From Rhodospirillales bacterium (GTDB lineage Bacteria; Pseudomonadota; Alphaproteobacteria; BOG-932; Roseiterribacteraceae), in contig JAQGIF010000229.1 in NCBI GenBank assembly GCA_028291345.1, forward strand, positions 1 to 41,650: DNA of 41,650 bases, given 5' to 3'. The notes under the pieces were generated by a model. It ran no database searches. It was not told the origin of the DNA and worked only from the letters and a program-made list of their open reading frames with translations. Shown piece after piece: positions 8,981 to 17,359 of the stretch (within the stretch, counting starts at the first letter, position 1; each line of letters opens with the position of its first letter). The position numbers were made by a program, and so were the translations under genes.

Positions 8981-9229
8981 CTATTTTTGAAACGTGGCAC
9001 GCACATAGAGCGGCGGGCCGCCGTGACAAGCGCCGCAATCACCGAGTGCGCCCGCCAGATCGCCGAGCGTCTCGTATTCCTCCAGCCGAAGGAAAAGAAC
9101 ACTGGTGTCGGCGAAGACGGCCGTGACTGTGGCTGTGACGCGCTTTGCGGCACGTGATTTGCCGATCCTCTCGCTGCGGCCATAGCGCTCTTCTGAAAGG
9201 CTGGGCCGGACGTCATTGACAATGAGCAT
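8981..9229 (-). CDS. Small hypothetical protein, 82 aa
   Basis: I do not recognise this protein. The ATG at 9229 has a strong SD (GGAGG, 5 nt spacing), the main reason to believe it is real. The sequence has a basic first third (RYGRSERIGKSRAAKR), a beta-rich middle (VTATVTAVFADTSVLFLRLEE) and a CGACHGG motif. The CxxCH looks like a haem site, but no signal peptide precedes it, so c-type haem attachment is not expected. It is isolated, with about 170 bp to the TetR gene and a long gene-poor stretch on the other side. A longer reading from 9288 lies in another frame and looks like a shadow. Confidence 0.4.
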   Translation of the reverse strand: MLIVNDVRPSLSEERYGRSERIGKSRAAKRVTATVTAVFADTSVLFLRLEEYETLGDLAGALGDCGACHGGPPLYVRATFQK

Positions 9230-9979
9230 GAATTCCTCCGGTGAACGAGATGGGATGCTTGACCTAGTGTTGCCTCGCCCTTGCGCATCCGTCTCGTTCC
9301 AAAAGAACCACCGACGATCAGTTTATACGATTAAATTCGCTGTTAGGATTTGCTGCAACTCTCGATGGAGAACCGCAGTACTTCATCTCGATTGATCCAC
9401 TAAGCGCGGCAATGCCGATCTTTGAAGTTGCGCGGCTATAGTCATTGCCGGGCAAACTAAAAACTAATTTAAACGAGAGCTTATCCCATCCGACGCGTCC
9501 TCACGCATCGCGCCAGGGCTGGATCGAAATGAGCCTGAGCGCTTTTTGCTTGAGCCCGCACTTGCCCTGACCCGACGCGGGTTCAGCCCTCCTGCCGGAC
9601 AGGCGACCTTAGGCTCCATCGGCGACTCCGCGCCCGACACCCGGGGGCCGATGTCTCATGCAACGTGCCGAACTCCGTCTGACCGAACGAGAAGACCGTG
9701 CCGTTCGCACCCTGGCGGAGAGCGACTACCTGCCTGGCGCAGCGGACGAGAGCCGCCTTGGCGCGCTAGGATTCCGTTGGGCAGGCGAAAATGTGTTCGA
9801 GGCGCCGATTTGCGCAAGCGTTCCCGCCCTGGTCGAACTCGGCCCGTAGAACGAACCCGCTACGCGGGAGCGGCAGGCCGGCACGCTGACTCCCTAACAC
9901 CCTGGCTTGAGCTTGTGGATTGCCGGGATCCGGCAGCACCCTGAGCATGGAGGCTCCCTTTCACCTGGAGGAGCCGACC
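9230..9979. other. Gene-poor stretch with short unassigned open frames
   Basis: No convincing gene was found in this stretch of 750 bp. A plus-strand frame ending at about 9440 reads protein-like (SLLGFAATLDGEPQYFISID) but has no start codon and may be a remnant. A 63-residue frame at 9658-9849 (begins MQRAELRLTEREDRA) could be a small gene but has no recognisable SD. The last 40 bases hold two purine-rich SD-like blocks (GGAGG) leading into the recombinase fragment. The segment probably includes noncoding flank of the IS91-associated element. Confidence 0.5.
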
Positions 9980-10270
9980 ATGAACACGCCCTATATTGCC
10001 ACTGCTGGTAGTGCGCTGCGCCACCGTCTGGTTGAGGACATGACCTTGCGCGGGTTTGGCGAGAAGACCCAGCACGACTACATACGCATTGTCTCACGCT
10101 TTGCCGCCTTTCTGGGGCGATCACCGGCGAGCGCGAGCGCCGAGGATATTCGTCGGTTTCAGCTGGAGCAGCGCGAGGCAGGCATGCATCCGCCCGCGAT
10201 GAGCAGCCATGTCGCGGGGCTGCGTTTCTTCTTCACCACCACGCCCGATCGCCCGGATTTGTCTCGCAGG
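9980..10270 (+). pseudogene. Tyrosine recombinase of IS91-associated type, N-terminal fragment
   Basis: The ATG at 9980, with GGAGGAG about 7 nt upstream, starts MNTPYIATAGSALRHRL. It runs through an N-terminal SAM-like core-binding domain: VEDMTLRGFGEKTQHDYIRI, then SRFAAFLGRSPASASAEDI and MSSHVAGLRFFFTTT. At about 10265, after RPDLSRR, the sequence stops resembling the family, and the whole catalytic domain (Arg-His-Arg-Tyr) is missing. Full-length relatives have about 300 residues and often accompany IS91/ISCR-like elements. The break point marks the left edge of the catabolic island, so this fragment is probably what remains of an insertion or recombination event. Confidence 0.75.
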
Positions 10271-10274
10271 CCGG

Positions 10275-10466
10275 CTTTGCGAGCTAGCCGTGATCACTGG
10301 ACATCCCGTCACCACATTTTCAAATTATCTGGACAGCGGCCGGCTGCCGATGATATATGCATATATTGCTTACTTATTGGACGTTTCCGTTTTGGAGGCG
10401 GAGGACATCCTCAAGGTTGATCGGCTGGCTCTCTCAGGCGGAGCGGAATCGTGCATATCCCGGTAA
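10275..10466 (+). pseudogene. Truncated unknown coding fragment, possibly HTH-like
   Basis: A plus-strand frame reads CELAVITGHPVTTFSNYLDS, then GRLPMIYAYIAYLLDVSVLE and AEDILKV, and stops at 10466. The helix pattern (LAVITG, a second helix, GRLP, then a hydrophobic helix) loosely recalls an XRE-type HTH, but this is only an impression. The 5' part is lost at the junction with the recombinase fragment. An island operator (10356-10372) lies inside this frame and the next gene starts before its stop, so it is more likely a leftover than a working gene. Confidence 0.3.
10356..10372. promoter_or_regulatory. Island operator, copy 1 (upstream of first 2OG oxygenase)
   Basis: The sequence is TATGCATATATTGCTTA, matching TAnGCAKANTMTGCnTA with one arm mismatch, followed by the shared CTTA extension. 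It lies 78 nt before the GTG start of the oxygenase at 10451. Confidence 0.65.
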
Positions 10467-11422
10467 TCGACATAGCGCCTTTCCGTACGTCCGATCTGGC
10501 TGCCAAGCTGGAGGTCGCGCGGCAGTGGCGCGAGGCATTGGACATGATCGGTTTCGTGATCGTCGCCGGGCACGGCCTGCCGAACGATATCTCCGACGAT
10601 ATCTACAATGCGGCGCGGTCGTTCTTCGCGCAGAGCCTGGACGCGAAGATGGCGTCGCGTCAGGCGCAATCCGACGGATTGGTCCGGGGCTATGTGCCGC
10701 CCTTGACGGAGAATGTCGGCAAGACGATGGGATTGGTTGCGCCGGCCGATATCTGCGAATCATTTATCGTGCCGAACCTGCTACATGACGACCTATGGCG
10801 AAGCGGCGGGTCGGCGCCCTGGCCGACGAGCCCTCCAGCTTTCCGTGACTCGGTCGAACGCTATGTCGGCGCAGCTTACGCGCTCGGCCGGACGCTGATG
10901 CGGATCAGCGCACTGGCCCTGGACCTGCCGGAGGATTATTTCGAGGCGCATTACCAAAATATGTCGCACACGCTGCGCCTGGTCGAATATCCCGACCAGC
11001 CCGAGGAACCGTTGCCCGGTCAGTTGCGCAACGGTCCGCATACGGATTTTGGCGGCTTTACGATTCTGAAGCAGGACAATGCCCCCGGCGGACTGCAAGT
11101 CCAGCAGCCCGACGGAACCTGGGTCGACGTCCCCCCAATCCCCAGCACGCTGACGATCAATACCGGAGATCTCATTCAGCGTTGGACCAACGATCGTTGG
11201 CGTTCCAACATCCATCGCGTCGTGAACCCACCCCGTGCCTTGACCGGTTCAGCCCGTCGGCTGTCGATTGTGTTCTTCACGTCGCCTGACGACGGCACGG
11301 AGATAGCATGCCTGCCCTCATGCGCCACGCCGCCAAATCCCCCGAAATATCCGCCGATTTCGGCAAAGGCGCACACCTTGGCCAAGGTGTCCCAAACCTA
11401 TAGCGACCGGCCCACAGCCTAG
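10451..11422 (+). CDS. 2-oxoglutarate/Fe(II) oxygenase, isopenicillin N synthase family (first of three)
   Basis: The protein has 323 residues, the usual size. The N-terminal DIOX_N region opens with HIPVIDIAPF and includes GFVIVAGHGLP. The C-terminal jelly-roll has the iron facial triad: His and Asp in NGPHTDFGGF, and the distal His in WRSNIHRVVNPP. The 2-oxoglutarate-binding Arg is in RRLSIVFF. The family hydroxylates or demethylates small molecules with O2 and 2OG, and includes fungal thymine-7-hydroxylase. The start is GTG with GGAG about 7 nt before. An island operator lies upstream, and the gene ends 4 nt into the convergent FAD oxidase. Two paralogues occur at 23735 and 34948. The substrate is unknown. 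Confidence 0.9.
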   Translation: MHIPVIDIAPFRTSDLAAKLEVARQWREALDMIGFVIVAGHGLPNDISDDIYNAARSFFAQSLDAKMASRQAQSDGLVRGYVPPLTENVGKTMGLVAPADICESFIVPNLLHDDLWRSGGSAPWPTSPPAFRDSVERYVGAAYALGRTLMRISALALDLPEDYFEAHYQNMSHTLRLVEYPDQPEEPLPGQLRNGPHTDFGGFTILKQDNAPGGLQVQQPDGTWVDVPPIPSTLTINTGDLIQRWTNDRWRSNIHRVVNPPRALTGSARRLSIVFFTSPDDGTEIACLPSCATPPNPPKYPPISAKAHTLAKVSQTYSDRPTA

Positions 11423-12801
11423 CCCACGCGGTAAGGCGGCAGTGGCGGCGGGGCGCCACGCATTTTCCCGGGGTTGAGCAACCCGAACGGGTCGGCGGCG
11501 CGTTTGAACGCGCTTTGCTTTAAATCCGTTTGCTTCGTGCCGCCATCCTCCAGGATGAAGGTATGCGGATTGGCGACCGCGCTGCCCCGCGCCTCAAAGA
11601 TCCCGATAATCTCGGCCAACCGCTCGGCCGTCGTGTAGCGCACAAGCGGCAAGCCCCGGCAAACGACGCGCCCGTTCGCGCGCACGAACTCCAGATGCAT
11701 GAATATTTCGCCCGCCAGTTCGCGGCACAGCGCAACCACAAGGTCGAGGCCGCCCGCCTCTGGAAAGGCTGTCTGCAGATAGGTCATATCGCGGTCGACC
11801 TTGAGCATTTGCAGTGTCGTGTGATTCCAGGTGAACTCATAAATCGGCGTCGCCCGCGCCGCTGACGCTTCGGATGGACTGACACAGTAGATCAGTTCGC
11901 CGCCATGGGCTGCGACGAGGTCCCGGAACGGCTCGAGCGATGTGCCCGCGATCATCATCAGGCCCACTGATGCGTCGGGCGGGACAGCGAAAGGCAGCGT
12001 CCGCATCCGGCCCGGAATTGGGGCGGCGACAGCGGTGATCAGCTTTTTCGCGATGCCGTCGGCTTCGCCCAGCGTCTGGCAGAATTCGGCAAGCCGCCTG
12101 AAATTGCCGAAGGCGACGCCGACTTCAATCCAGTTCTGGGCCGGCGCCAAGGTCATTTCGATCTCGGTGATGATGCCGTTGGTCCCGTAAGCGTGATGAA
12201 CCTGATTGACCGCATCCCCGCGCAATTCGATCACGCGCGGCTCGGTTTCCAGGGTTACGACCCGCAACCCCAATATTGTACCGCGTTGGCTGAGCATGCC
12301 GAAATTGATAGAACCGACGCCGCCTGATCCTCCGGCGACGAACCCACCGATCGTGGCAGTGCGAACCGTCGAGGGGAACATGCGCAACTCCCATCCCCGA
12401 GACCGTGCGACGTCATCGATATCCCGTAGTTTGGCCCCAGCGCCGACACGAATGATTCCGTCGATCACCGGTCCAACCGTGTCCAGCGCGATCATGTCGA
12501 GGATAAGGCCGCCTTGGAGCGGCACCGCCTGCCCGTAATTGCCCGTGCCCGCGCCGCGCACCGTCAGAGGCATACCGTGCCGGGCACAAAGAGCGGCGAT
12601 GCGAAGAACATCGGCCTCCGTTCGAGGTGTCGCAACCGCGTCTCCCCGGCATTCCTCCAATTGCTGCTTAAGAATCGGGCTGTACCAGAAGAAATCTCGC
12701 GATTTCTGCTTTACGATATTGGGCGCGGTCTCGACTGGGATATCGCCAAACGCGGCGAGGAAGGCATCGAAAGCACCCACATCCAAATTGCCCTGGATCA
12801 T
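11419..12801 (-). CDS. FAD-linked oxidase, VAO/PCMH family (paralogue 1)
   Basis: The protein has about 460 residues. The N-terminal FAD_binding_4 domain shows GMPLTVRGAGTGNYGQAVPL, FPSTVRTATIGGFVAGGSGG and HHAYGTNGIITEIEM, the pyrophosphate- and isoalloxazine-binding segments. The C-terminal substrate domain includes YEFTWNHTTLQMLKVD, and the tail NPGKMRG is typical of glycolate-oxidase/cresol-hydroxylase relatives. It is a clear paralogue of the protein at 20674-22050, sharing KSRDFFWYSPILK and most FAD motifs. The start at 12801 is chosen because it matches the paralogue's N-terminus; a longer start at 12846 is possible. It is divergent from the creatininase-family gene with an operator between them. 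It is expected to oxidise an alcohol or C-N bond. Confidence 0.88.
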   Translation of the reverse strand: MIQGNLDVGAFDAFLAAFGDIPVETAPNIVKQKSRDFFWYSPILKQQLEECRGDAVATPRTEADVLRIAALCARHGMPLTVRGAGTGNYGQAVPLQGGLILDMIALDTVGPVIDGIIRVGAGAKLRDIDDVARSRGWELRMFPSTVRTATIGGFVAGGSGGVGSINFGMLSQRGTILGLRVVTLETEPRVIELRGDAVNQVHHAYGTNGIITEIEMTLAPAQNWIEVGVAFGNFRRLAEFCQTLGEADGIAKKLITAVAAPIPGRMRTLPFAVPPDASVGLMMIAGTSLEPFRDLVAAHGGELIYCVSPSEASAARATPIYEFTWNHTTLQMLKVDRDMTYLQTAFPEAGGLDLVVALCRELAGEIFMHLEFVRANGRVVCRGLPLVRYTTAERLAEIIGIFEARGSAVANPHTFILEDGGTKQTDLKQSAFKRAADPFGLLNPGKMRGAPPPLPPYRVG

Positions 12802-12918
12802 CTTCAATACTTGCCCCAAAAAACGCGCATGCGATCGCCGATGCAAGGCGCGTGCCGCCTGAAAGATCGCCGAATACGCCGATCATCCGTTAAATTGGAG
12901 TTGCTCCTGCTCATTAAG

Positions 12919-12935
12919 TAAGCATATTATGCGTA
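12919..12935. promoter_or_regulatory. Island operator, copy 2 (divergent FAD oxidase / creatininase)
   Basis: On the minus strand it reads TACGCATAATATGCTTA. The core GCATA-A-TATGC is a perfect inverted repeat. It sits between the divergent starts at 12801 and 13056, so one protein dimer could control both genes. Copy 7 at 34435 is identical across all 17 bases and sits in the same kind of divergent gap. Confidence 0.75.
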
Positions 12936-13055
12936 ATATCTGAGCGCGACCGGTGCGCTGCGCATCGATATACTGGACGATCGAGCTGACGCGGCATGGC
13001 ACAGTCTTTGCACGATATCGCGGAAAACCGACCTCTCAAGGATGAGTGTGTAACG

Positions 13056-13886
13056 ATGGCCGAGGACAAACTGCCGCCCCGGAAGTTATGGGTCGATATG
13101 ACGACCGACGATTTCCAGAAACTGGACATCGAACGTACGATCGCGGTTCTGCCCGTCGCCGCGATCGAACAGCATGGGCCGCATCTGCCGGTCTTCGTCG
13201 ACAGCTGCGTCGCACAAGGAATTATCGACCAAACCTTGGCGAGGCTGCCAGACGACCTGCCCGTCACGTTCCTGCCACTCATGCCGATTGGTAAATCAAA
13301 CGAGCATATGGGCTTTCCTGGCACGCTGACCCTGTCGGCGGAAACACTGATCCGGCTTTGGACGGAAATCGGCGAAAGCGTCGCGCGCACCGGGATTCGG
13401 AAGCTGGTCTTGTTCAACAGCCATGGCGGGCAGACGCAGATCATGGACGTCGTCGCGCGCGACCTCAGGGTCCGGCTGAAAATGTTTGTGGTCACCGTCA
13501 GCTACTGGGGCGTCGGCAAGCCGCCAGGCCTATTTCCCGAACAGGAAAACCGGCACGGGATTCACGGCGGATCGGGCGAAACCTCGATCATGCTGTATCT
13601 GCGGCCCGACCTAGTGCGCGACGCGGAACGGCGGAATTTCGTCCCGGCCTCGATCGCGATGGAGGCCGACTATCGCCACCTCAAACCCGAAGGGTCGGCC
13701 GTCGGATTCGGCTGGCAGACCCAGGATCTGAACCCTGCCGGGGCTTGCGGGAACGCGTTGGACGCCGATGCGGAACGGGGCGAACAGATCGTCCGACATG
13801 CCGCGTCCGGCTTTATCGATCTGTTGCGCGAAGTCGACCGCTATCCGTTGAGCGCGCTGGTCGACCGGCCGGCCTCGCCCGCCTGA
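13056..13886 (+). CDS. Creatininase-family amidohydrolase
   Basis: The creatininase fold cleaves cyclic or formyl amides with a dinuclear metal centre; creatinine amidohydrolase, FAPy deformylase and the mycofactocin peptidase are members. The metal-binding segments are present: AIEQHGPHLPVFVDS (Glu, His, Asp), NSHGGQTQIMDVV, and GIHGGSGETSIMLYLRPD (Glu). The length from 13056 is 276 residues, slightly above creatininase. The upstream start at 12996 has no SD, while AAGGATGAG precedes 13056. Its stop overlaps the start of the next gene (TGATG), so the two are translationally coupled. In this neighbourhood it could open a ring amide or imide. Creatinine itself is possible but unproven. Confidence 0.88.
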   Translation: MAEDKLPPRKLWVDMTTDDFQKLDIERTIAVLPVAAIEQHGPHLPVFVDSCVAQGIIDQTLARLPDDLPVTFLPLMPIGKSNEHMGFPGTLTLSAETLIRLWTEIGESVARTGIRKLVLFNSHGGQTQIMDVVARDLRVRLKMFVVTVSYWGVGKPPGLFPEQENRHGIHGGSGETSIMLYLRPDLVRDAERRNFVPASIAMEADYRHLKPEGSAVGFGWQTQDLNPAGACGNALDADAERGEQIVRHAASGFIDLLREVDRYPLSALVDRPASPA

Positions 13887-15475
13887 TGCTGAGTACGCCC
13901 CGCGCGCGCAACGGCATGGTCACGTCGCCGCATCATCTTGCCAGCCAGGCCGGATTGCAGGTTTTGCGCGATGGCGGGACGGCGATCGAAGCGGCTGTCG
14001 CGACCGCCGCAACCCTGGCCGTGGTCTATCCGCATATGACAGGCATCGGCGGCGACGGCTTCTGGCTGGTGGCAACGCCGGGCGCGGACCCGGTTGCGAT
14101 CGATGCCTGCGGCGCGACCGGCGCGGCGGTCGATCCGGCGCTCTATCGCGGCCACGGACTGACCGCGATTCCCCAGCGCGGACCTTTGGCGGCCAACAGC
14201 GTCGCCGGAACCGTCTCAGGCTGGGACGCCGCCCTCAAAATCAGTGCCGAATGGCAGGCGCCGCTGCCGCTGTCGCGCATATTGCGCGACGCGATCGGCT
14301 ATGCCGAAGACGGCTTCGCCGTGACCGCGAGCCAGAGTGAGCTTACATCCGCCAAACACAAGGAACTTTCGGTGGTTTCCGGTTTCGCCGATGTCTTCCT
14401 GACGGATGGCCGGGCGCCGCTCGAAGGCGAGATCATGCGCCTGCCCGCGCTCGGCAAAACGCTTCGCCGTTTGACTGAGGACGGGCTGGACGGTTTCTAT
14501 CGCGGCGCGCTGGGCCGCGCGATAGCTGCCGAACTGCAACGGAGCGGTTCGCCGATCTCCGCGGATGATCTGGCAGGGCATCATGCCCCGGTGCAGCCGC
14601 CATTGACGGCCGAAGCGATGGGCGCACGCCTGTTCAATATGCCGCCGCCGACGCAAGGCCTCGCCTCGCTTATGATCTTGGCGCTGTTCGACCGGCTGGA
14701 TGTCAAGACGCCCGATGGCTTCGATCATATCCACGGGCTGGTCGAGGCCACCAAACAGGCCTTCATCGTCCGCGATCGCGAAGTCTGCGACCCCGCTTAC
14801 ATGACGAGCGACGCCGCCGGGTTCCTGGCAAATGACGTGCTCGACGCCCTGGCGGGCAAGATCGACCAGCAGGCCGCGTTGCCGTGGCCGAGACCGCCGT
14901 CCGGTGGCGACACGGTTTGGCTCGGAGTCGTGGATGGCGAGGGCCGCTCAGTCAGTATGATCCAGAGCATCTTCTTTGAATTCGGATCGGGCATCGTCCT
15001 GCCAGAGACTGGGATCACCTGGCAAAATCGCGGCTGCTCGTTTCCGCTGACCGAAAACGGGCACAACCGCCTGAGGCCGCGCGCCAAGCCGTTTCATACG
15101 CTCAATCCCGCCATGGCGCTGTTCGCGGATGGCCGGTCGATGGTCTATGGGACGATGGGCGGCGAAGGCCAGCCGCAGACCCAGGCGGCGATTTTCTCGC
15201 GCTATGCCCGTTTCGGCGCAAAATTGCAGGAAGCGGTGACCGCTCCGCGCTGGCTGCTCGGCCGCACCTGGGGCGAGGCCAGCACTACGTTGAAACTGGA
15301 AAGCAGGATCGATCCCGAAACCGTCGCCGCGCTGCGCCGGGCGGGTCATGATGTCGAGCTGATGCCAGCATTCACCAGCACTATGGGCCATGCCGGGGCC
15401 ATCGTTCGTCATCCCAGCGGCATCCTCGAGGGCGCCACCGATCCGAGAAGCGACGGCGCGGTCGCCGCCTGGTGA
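13886..15475 (+). CDS. Gamma-glutamyltransferase-like Ntn hydrolase, HpxW (oxamate amidohydrolase)-like
   Basis: The protein has 529 residues, matching the roughly 530 of Klebsiella HpxW, which hydrolyses oxamate to oxalate and ammonia in urate breakdown. The N-terminal part starts RARNGMVTSPHHLASQAGL and has YPHMTGIGGDGFWLV. The autoprocessing nucleophile is predicted at Thr343 in GGDTVWLGVVDGEG, and the small-subunit region has FGSGIVLPETGITWQNRG and GTMGGEGQPQTQAA. No signal peptide is seen, unlike periplasmic GGT, which supports a cytoplasmic HpxW-type role. The start is fixed by the TGATG overlap with the creatininase gene. The HpxX/Y/Z-like genes follow after a 283-bp regulatory gap. 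Confidence 0.87.
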   Translation: MLSTPRARNGMVTSPHHLASQAGLQVLRDGGTAIEAAVATAATLAVVYPHMTGIGGDGFWLVATPGADPVAIDACGATGAAVDPALYRGHGLTAIPQRGPLAANSVAGTVSGWDAALKISAEWQAPLPLSRILRDAIGYAEDGFAVTASQSELTSAKHKELSVVSGFADVFLTDGRAPLEGEIMRLPALGKTLRRLTEDGLDGFYRGALGRAIAAELQRSGSPISADDLAGHHAPVQPPLTAEAMGARLFNMPPPTQGLASLMILALFDRLDVKTPDGFDHIHGLVEATKQAFIVRDREVCDPAYMTSDAAGFLANDVLDALAGKIDQQAALPWPRPPSGGDTVWLGVVDGEGRSVSMIQSIFFEFGSGIVLPETGITWQNRGCSFPLTENGHNRLRPRAKPFHTLNPAMALFADGRSMVYGTMGGEGQPQTQAAIFSRYARFGAKLQEAVTAPRWLLGRTWGEASTTLKLESRIDPETVAALRRAGHDVELMPAFTSTMGHAGAIVRHPSGILEGATDPRSDGAVAAW

Positions 15476-15510
15476 GCGCGTTCCCGCCCTAAAGCAGCCT
15501 GACAGGAAAG

Positions 15511-15527
15511 TAGGCAGAGTCTGCTTA
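15511..15527. promoter_or_regulatory. Island operator, copy 3
   Basis: The sequence is TAGGCAGAGTCTGCTTA. The core GCAGA-G-TCTGC is a perfect inverted repeat and the outer TA pairs also match. It lies 66 bp before copy 4, in the gap between the HpxW-like gene and the hpxX-like operon. Confidence 0.75.
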
Positions 15528-15576
15528 CTTGATGACCCTCGACCAGGCAGCATTATTCCTGTTATCGATCATTTTT

Positions 15577-15593
15577 TAGGCATATTCTGCTTA
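15577..15593. promoter_or_regulatory. Island operator, copy 4
   Basis: The sequence is TAGGCATATTCTGCTTA, with one mismatch between the arms. Only a few bases separate it from the strong SD (GGAGGA, 15599-15604) of a short open frame, so a repressor bound here would block a transcript start or its early elongation. Confidence 0.72.
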
Positions 15594-15611
15594 CTTACGG
15601 AGGAACTGCAT

Positions 15612-15683
15612 ATGATCGAACCGAGCAGGCAAGCTTTCGCGAGGATGAATGTCAGCCCAACCCCACGATCTTCGCTGGCATGA
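15612..15683 (+). CDS. Possible 23-aa leader peptide
   Basis: A short frame (MIEPSRQAFARMNVSPTPRS, then SLA) begins at an ATG with an SD (GGAGGA, 7 nt spacing) stronger than that of the following gene. It lies directly after island operator copy 4 and ends about 75 nt before the hpxX-like gene. It could be a translated leader, or the degenerate start of a lost gene. No attenuator hairpin was recognised nearby. The evidence is the SD and position only. Confidence 0.3.
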   Translation: MIEPSRQAFARMNVSPTPRSSLA

Positions 15684-15758
15684 CCCTTGCATAGCCTGCC
15701 ACGGCGACAGCCCGCGAAAACGGCAGGTCAAACCTATCGCTAAACATGAGCAATAACG

Positions 15759-15965
15759 ATGAATATTGAGAGACGCCCGCCTATGACGACCAGTGAGGTC
15801 GCGGCTTATGTGGATGCCACGGGCATCGTTCTGAACCTCGATCTGCCGCCGGAATATCGCGCGGGCGTCGTCGCCAACCTGGAGCGGCTGTTTCAGCTGG
15901 GCGACGAGGTCATGAGCTTTCCGCTGCCGGACGACACCGAAGTGGCGCCGGTATTCCGGCCATGA
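15759..15965 (+). CDS. AtzG/HpxX-like small subunit (DUF4089)
   Basis: The protein has 68 residues, or 60 from the alternative ATG at 15783. VAAYVDATGIVLNLDLPPEY and VVANLERLFQLGDEVMSFPL match the AtzG/HpxX family, a vestigial GatC-like subunit that binds and stabilises its amidase partner. The stop overlaps the start of the amidase gene in an ATGA, so 1:1 synthesis is expected. Neither candidate start has a strong SD; 15759 follows a weak GAG, and 15783 begins closer to where relatives begin. It leads a tightly packed run of about ten genes to 24715. Confidence 0.85.
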   Translation: MNIERRPPMTTSEVAAYVDATGIVLNLDLPPEYRAGVVANLERLFQLGDEVMSFPLPDDTEVAPVFRP

Positions 15966-17359
15966 ACAGCCTGGCCGATTTCGACGCCAAGACCATAGCG
16001 GCGGGTATTCGCGCCCGCGAGTTCACCGCCCGAGAGATTGCCGGCGCCTGCCTCGATCGTATCGCCGAGCGCGACGGTGATTTGAATTGCTTCACCACCG
16101 TAACGCACGACCGCGCGCTGGCGACCGCAGACGGTATCGATGCGGCGATCGCGACCGGTCGGGATCCCGGTCCGCTGGCGGGCGTGCCCTACGCCGTGAA
16201 AAACCTGTTCGACATTGCGGGTTATGCCACCTGCGCGGGTTCGAAAATCCACAAGGACGCCGTCCCGGCCTTAGCGGACGCCGGCCTTTTGCAGCGCATG
16301 AATGATGCCGGGGCCGTGCTGGTCGGCGCGCTGAACATGGATGAGTATGCCTATGGCTTCACGACCGAGAACGCGCATTTCGGCGCGACCCGCAATCCCC
16401 ATGATATGACCCGTGTGTCGGGCGGATCGTCAGGCGGCTCAGCGGCCGCGGTCGCAGGCGGGCTGGTTCCTCTGTCGCTGGGCTCGGACACCAACGGCTC
16501 GATCCGCGTCCCTGCCGCATTTTGCGGTGTCTTCGGTCTGAAGCCGACATTCGGCAGATTATCCCGCGCCGGTGTTTTCGCCTTCGTTAACAGCCTGGAC
16601 CATACCGGCGCGTTCGCGCGAAGCGCCGCCGATCTCGCGGCGGCATACGACATATTGCAGGGCATCGACCCTCCCGACAGGGCGCAAGCCAACCGGCCCT
16701 ATGAGGCGACCCAATCGGGGCTGCGCGACGGCACGGACGGGCTGCGCATCGGCGTCCTGGACGGCTGGTTCCGCGCGGGCGCCACCGCCGATGCGCTGGA
16801 AGCCGTCGACCGCGTGAGTGGATTTCTGGGCGCAACACCGGTGACGATCTCTGGCGCCGATGTCGCCCGCGCCGCCGCCTTCTGCATTTCGGCCGCCGAG
16901 GGAGCGAATAATCATCTGAGCGACCTCAGGAAGCGGCCCCAGGATTTCGATCCGGCCACCCGCGACCGGCTTTTGGCGGGCGCACTGGTTCCTGCGGCTG
17001 TCATCCTGCAGGCACAGCGCTTTCGCAGCTGGTTTCGCGACCGGGTCGCCGAGATTTTCACCCGTTATGACGTCCTGATCGCGCCCGCGACACCTTTCTC
17101 CGCGCCATTGATCGGCGAGGAAACGGTTATGATCGGCGATCAACGCGTTCTCGCCCGGGCGAATATCGGCATCTACACCCAGCCGATCAGCTTCATTGGG
17201 CTGCCGGTTCTGACCGCGCCGATCCACCGGCCCGGCAAGATGCCGCTCGGCGTCCAGATCATCGCCGCGCCATGGGCCGAAGCCGTGACCTTCAAGGTCG
17301 CCGCCGCTCTGGAGGACGCCGGCATCGCCTGCGCACCGATCGCGGGAGTACAGGCATGA
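15962..17359 (+). CDS. AtzE/HpxY-like amidase (amidase signature family)
   Basis: The protein has 465 residues. The Ser-cisSer-Lys amidase triad is in place: Lys in GVPYAVKNLFDIAG (about residue 80), the glycine-rich SGGSSGGSAAAVAGG with the cis-Ser, and the nucleophile Ser in GSDTNGSIRVPAAFCG (about residue 180). AtzE hydrolyses 1-carboxybiuret in s-triazine breakdown, and Klebsiella HpxY acts in oxalurate catabolism. The partner AtzG/HpxX-like subunit precedes it and an HpxZ/AtzH-like protein follows, each with an ATGA overlap. The cluster composition, with an HpxW-like gene, favours the oxalurate side. A different ureido or carboxyamide substrate is quite possible. Confidence 0.9.
   Translation: MNSLADFDAKTIAAGIRAREFTAREIAGACLDRIAERDGDLNCFTTVTHDRALATADGIDAAIATGRDPGPLAGVPYAVKNLFDIAGYATCAGSKIHKDAVPALADAGLLQRMNDAGAVLVGALNMDEYAYGFTTENAHFGATRNPHDMTRVSGGSSGGSAAAVAGGLVPLSLGSDTNGSIRVPAAFCGVFGLKPTFGRLSRAGVFAFVNSLDHTGAFARSAADLAAAYDILQGIDPPDRAQANRPYEATQSGLRDGTDGLRIGVLDGWFRAGATADALEAVDRVSGFLGATPVTISGADVARAAAFCISAAEGANNHLSDLRKRPQDFDPATRDRLLAGALVPAAVILQAQRFRSWFRDRVAEIFTRYDVLIAPATPFSAPLIGEETVMIGDQRVLARANIGIYTQPISFIGLPVLTAPIHRPGKMPLGVQIIAAPWAEAVTFKVAAALEDAGIACAPIAGVQA

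Noticed and set aside
13358-13885. In-frame N-terminal extension of the HpxW-like protein to 705 residues
   Set aside because: It overlaps the creatininase gene in another frame, is Arg/Gly-rich shadow sequence, and the TGATG junction gives a natural start that matches the family length.
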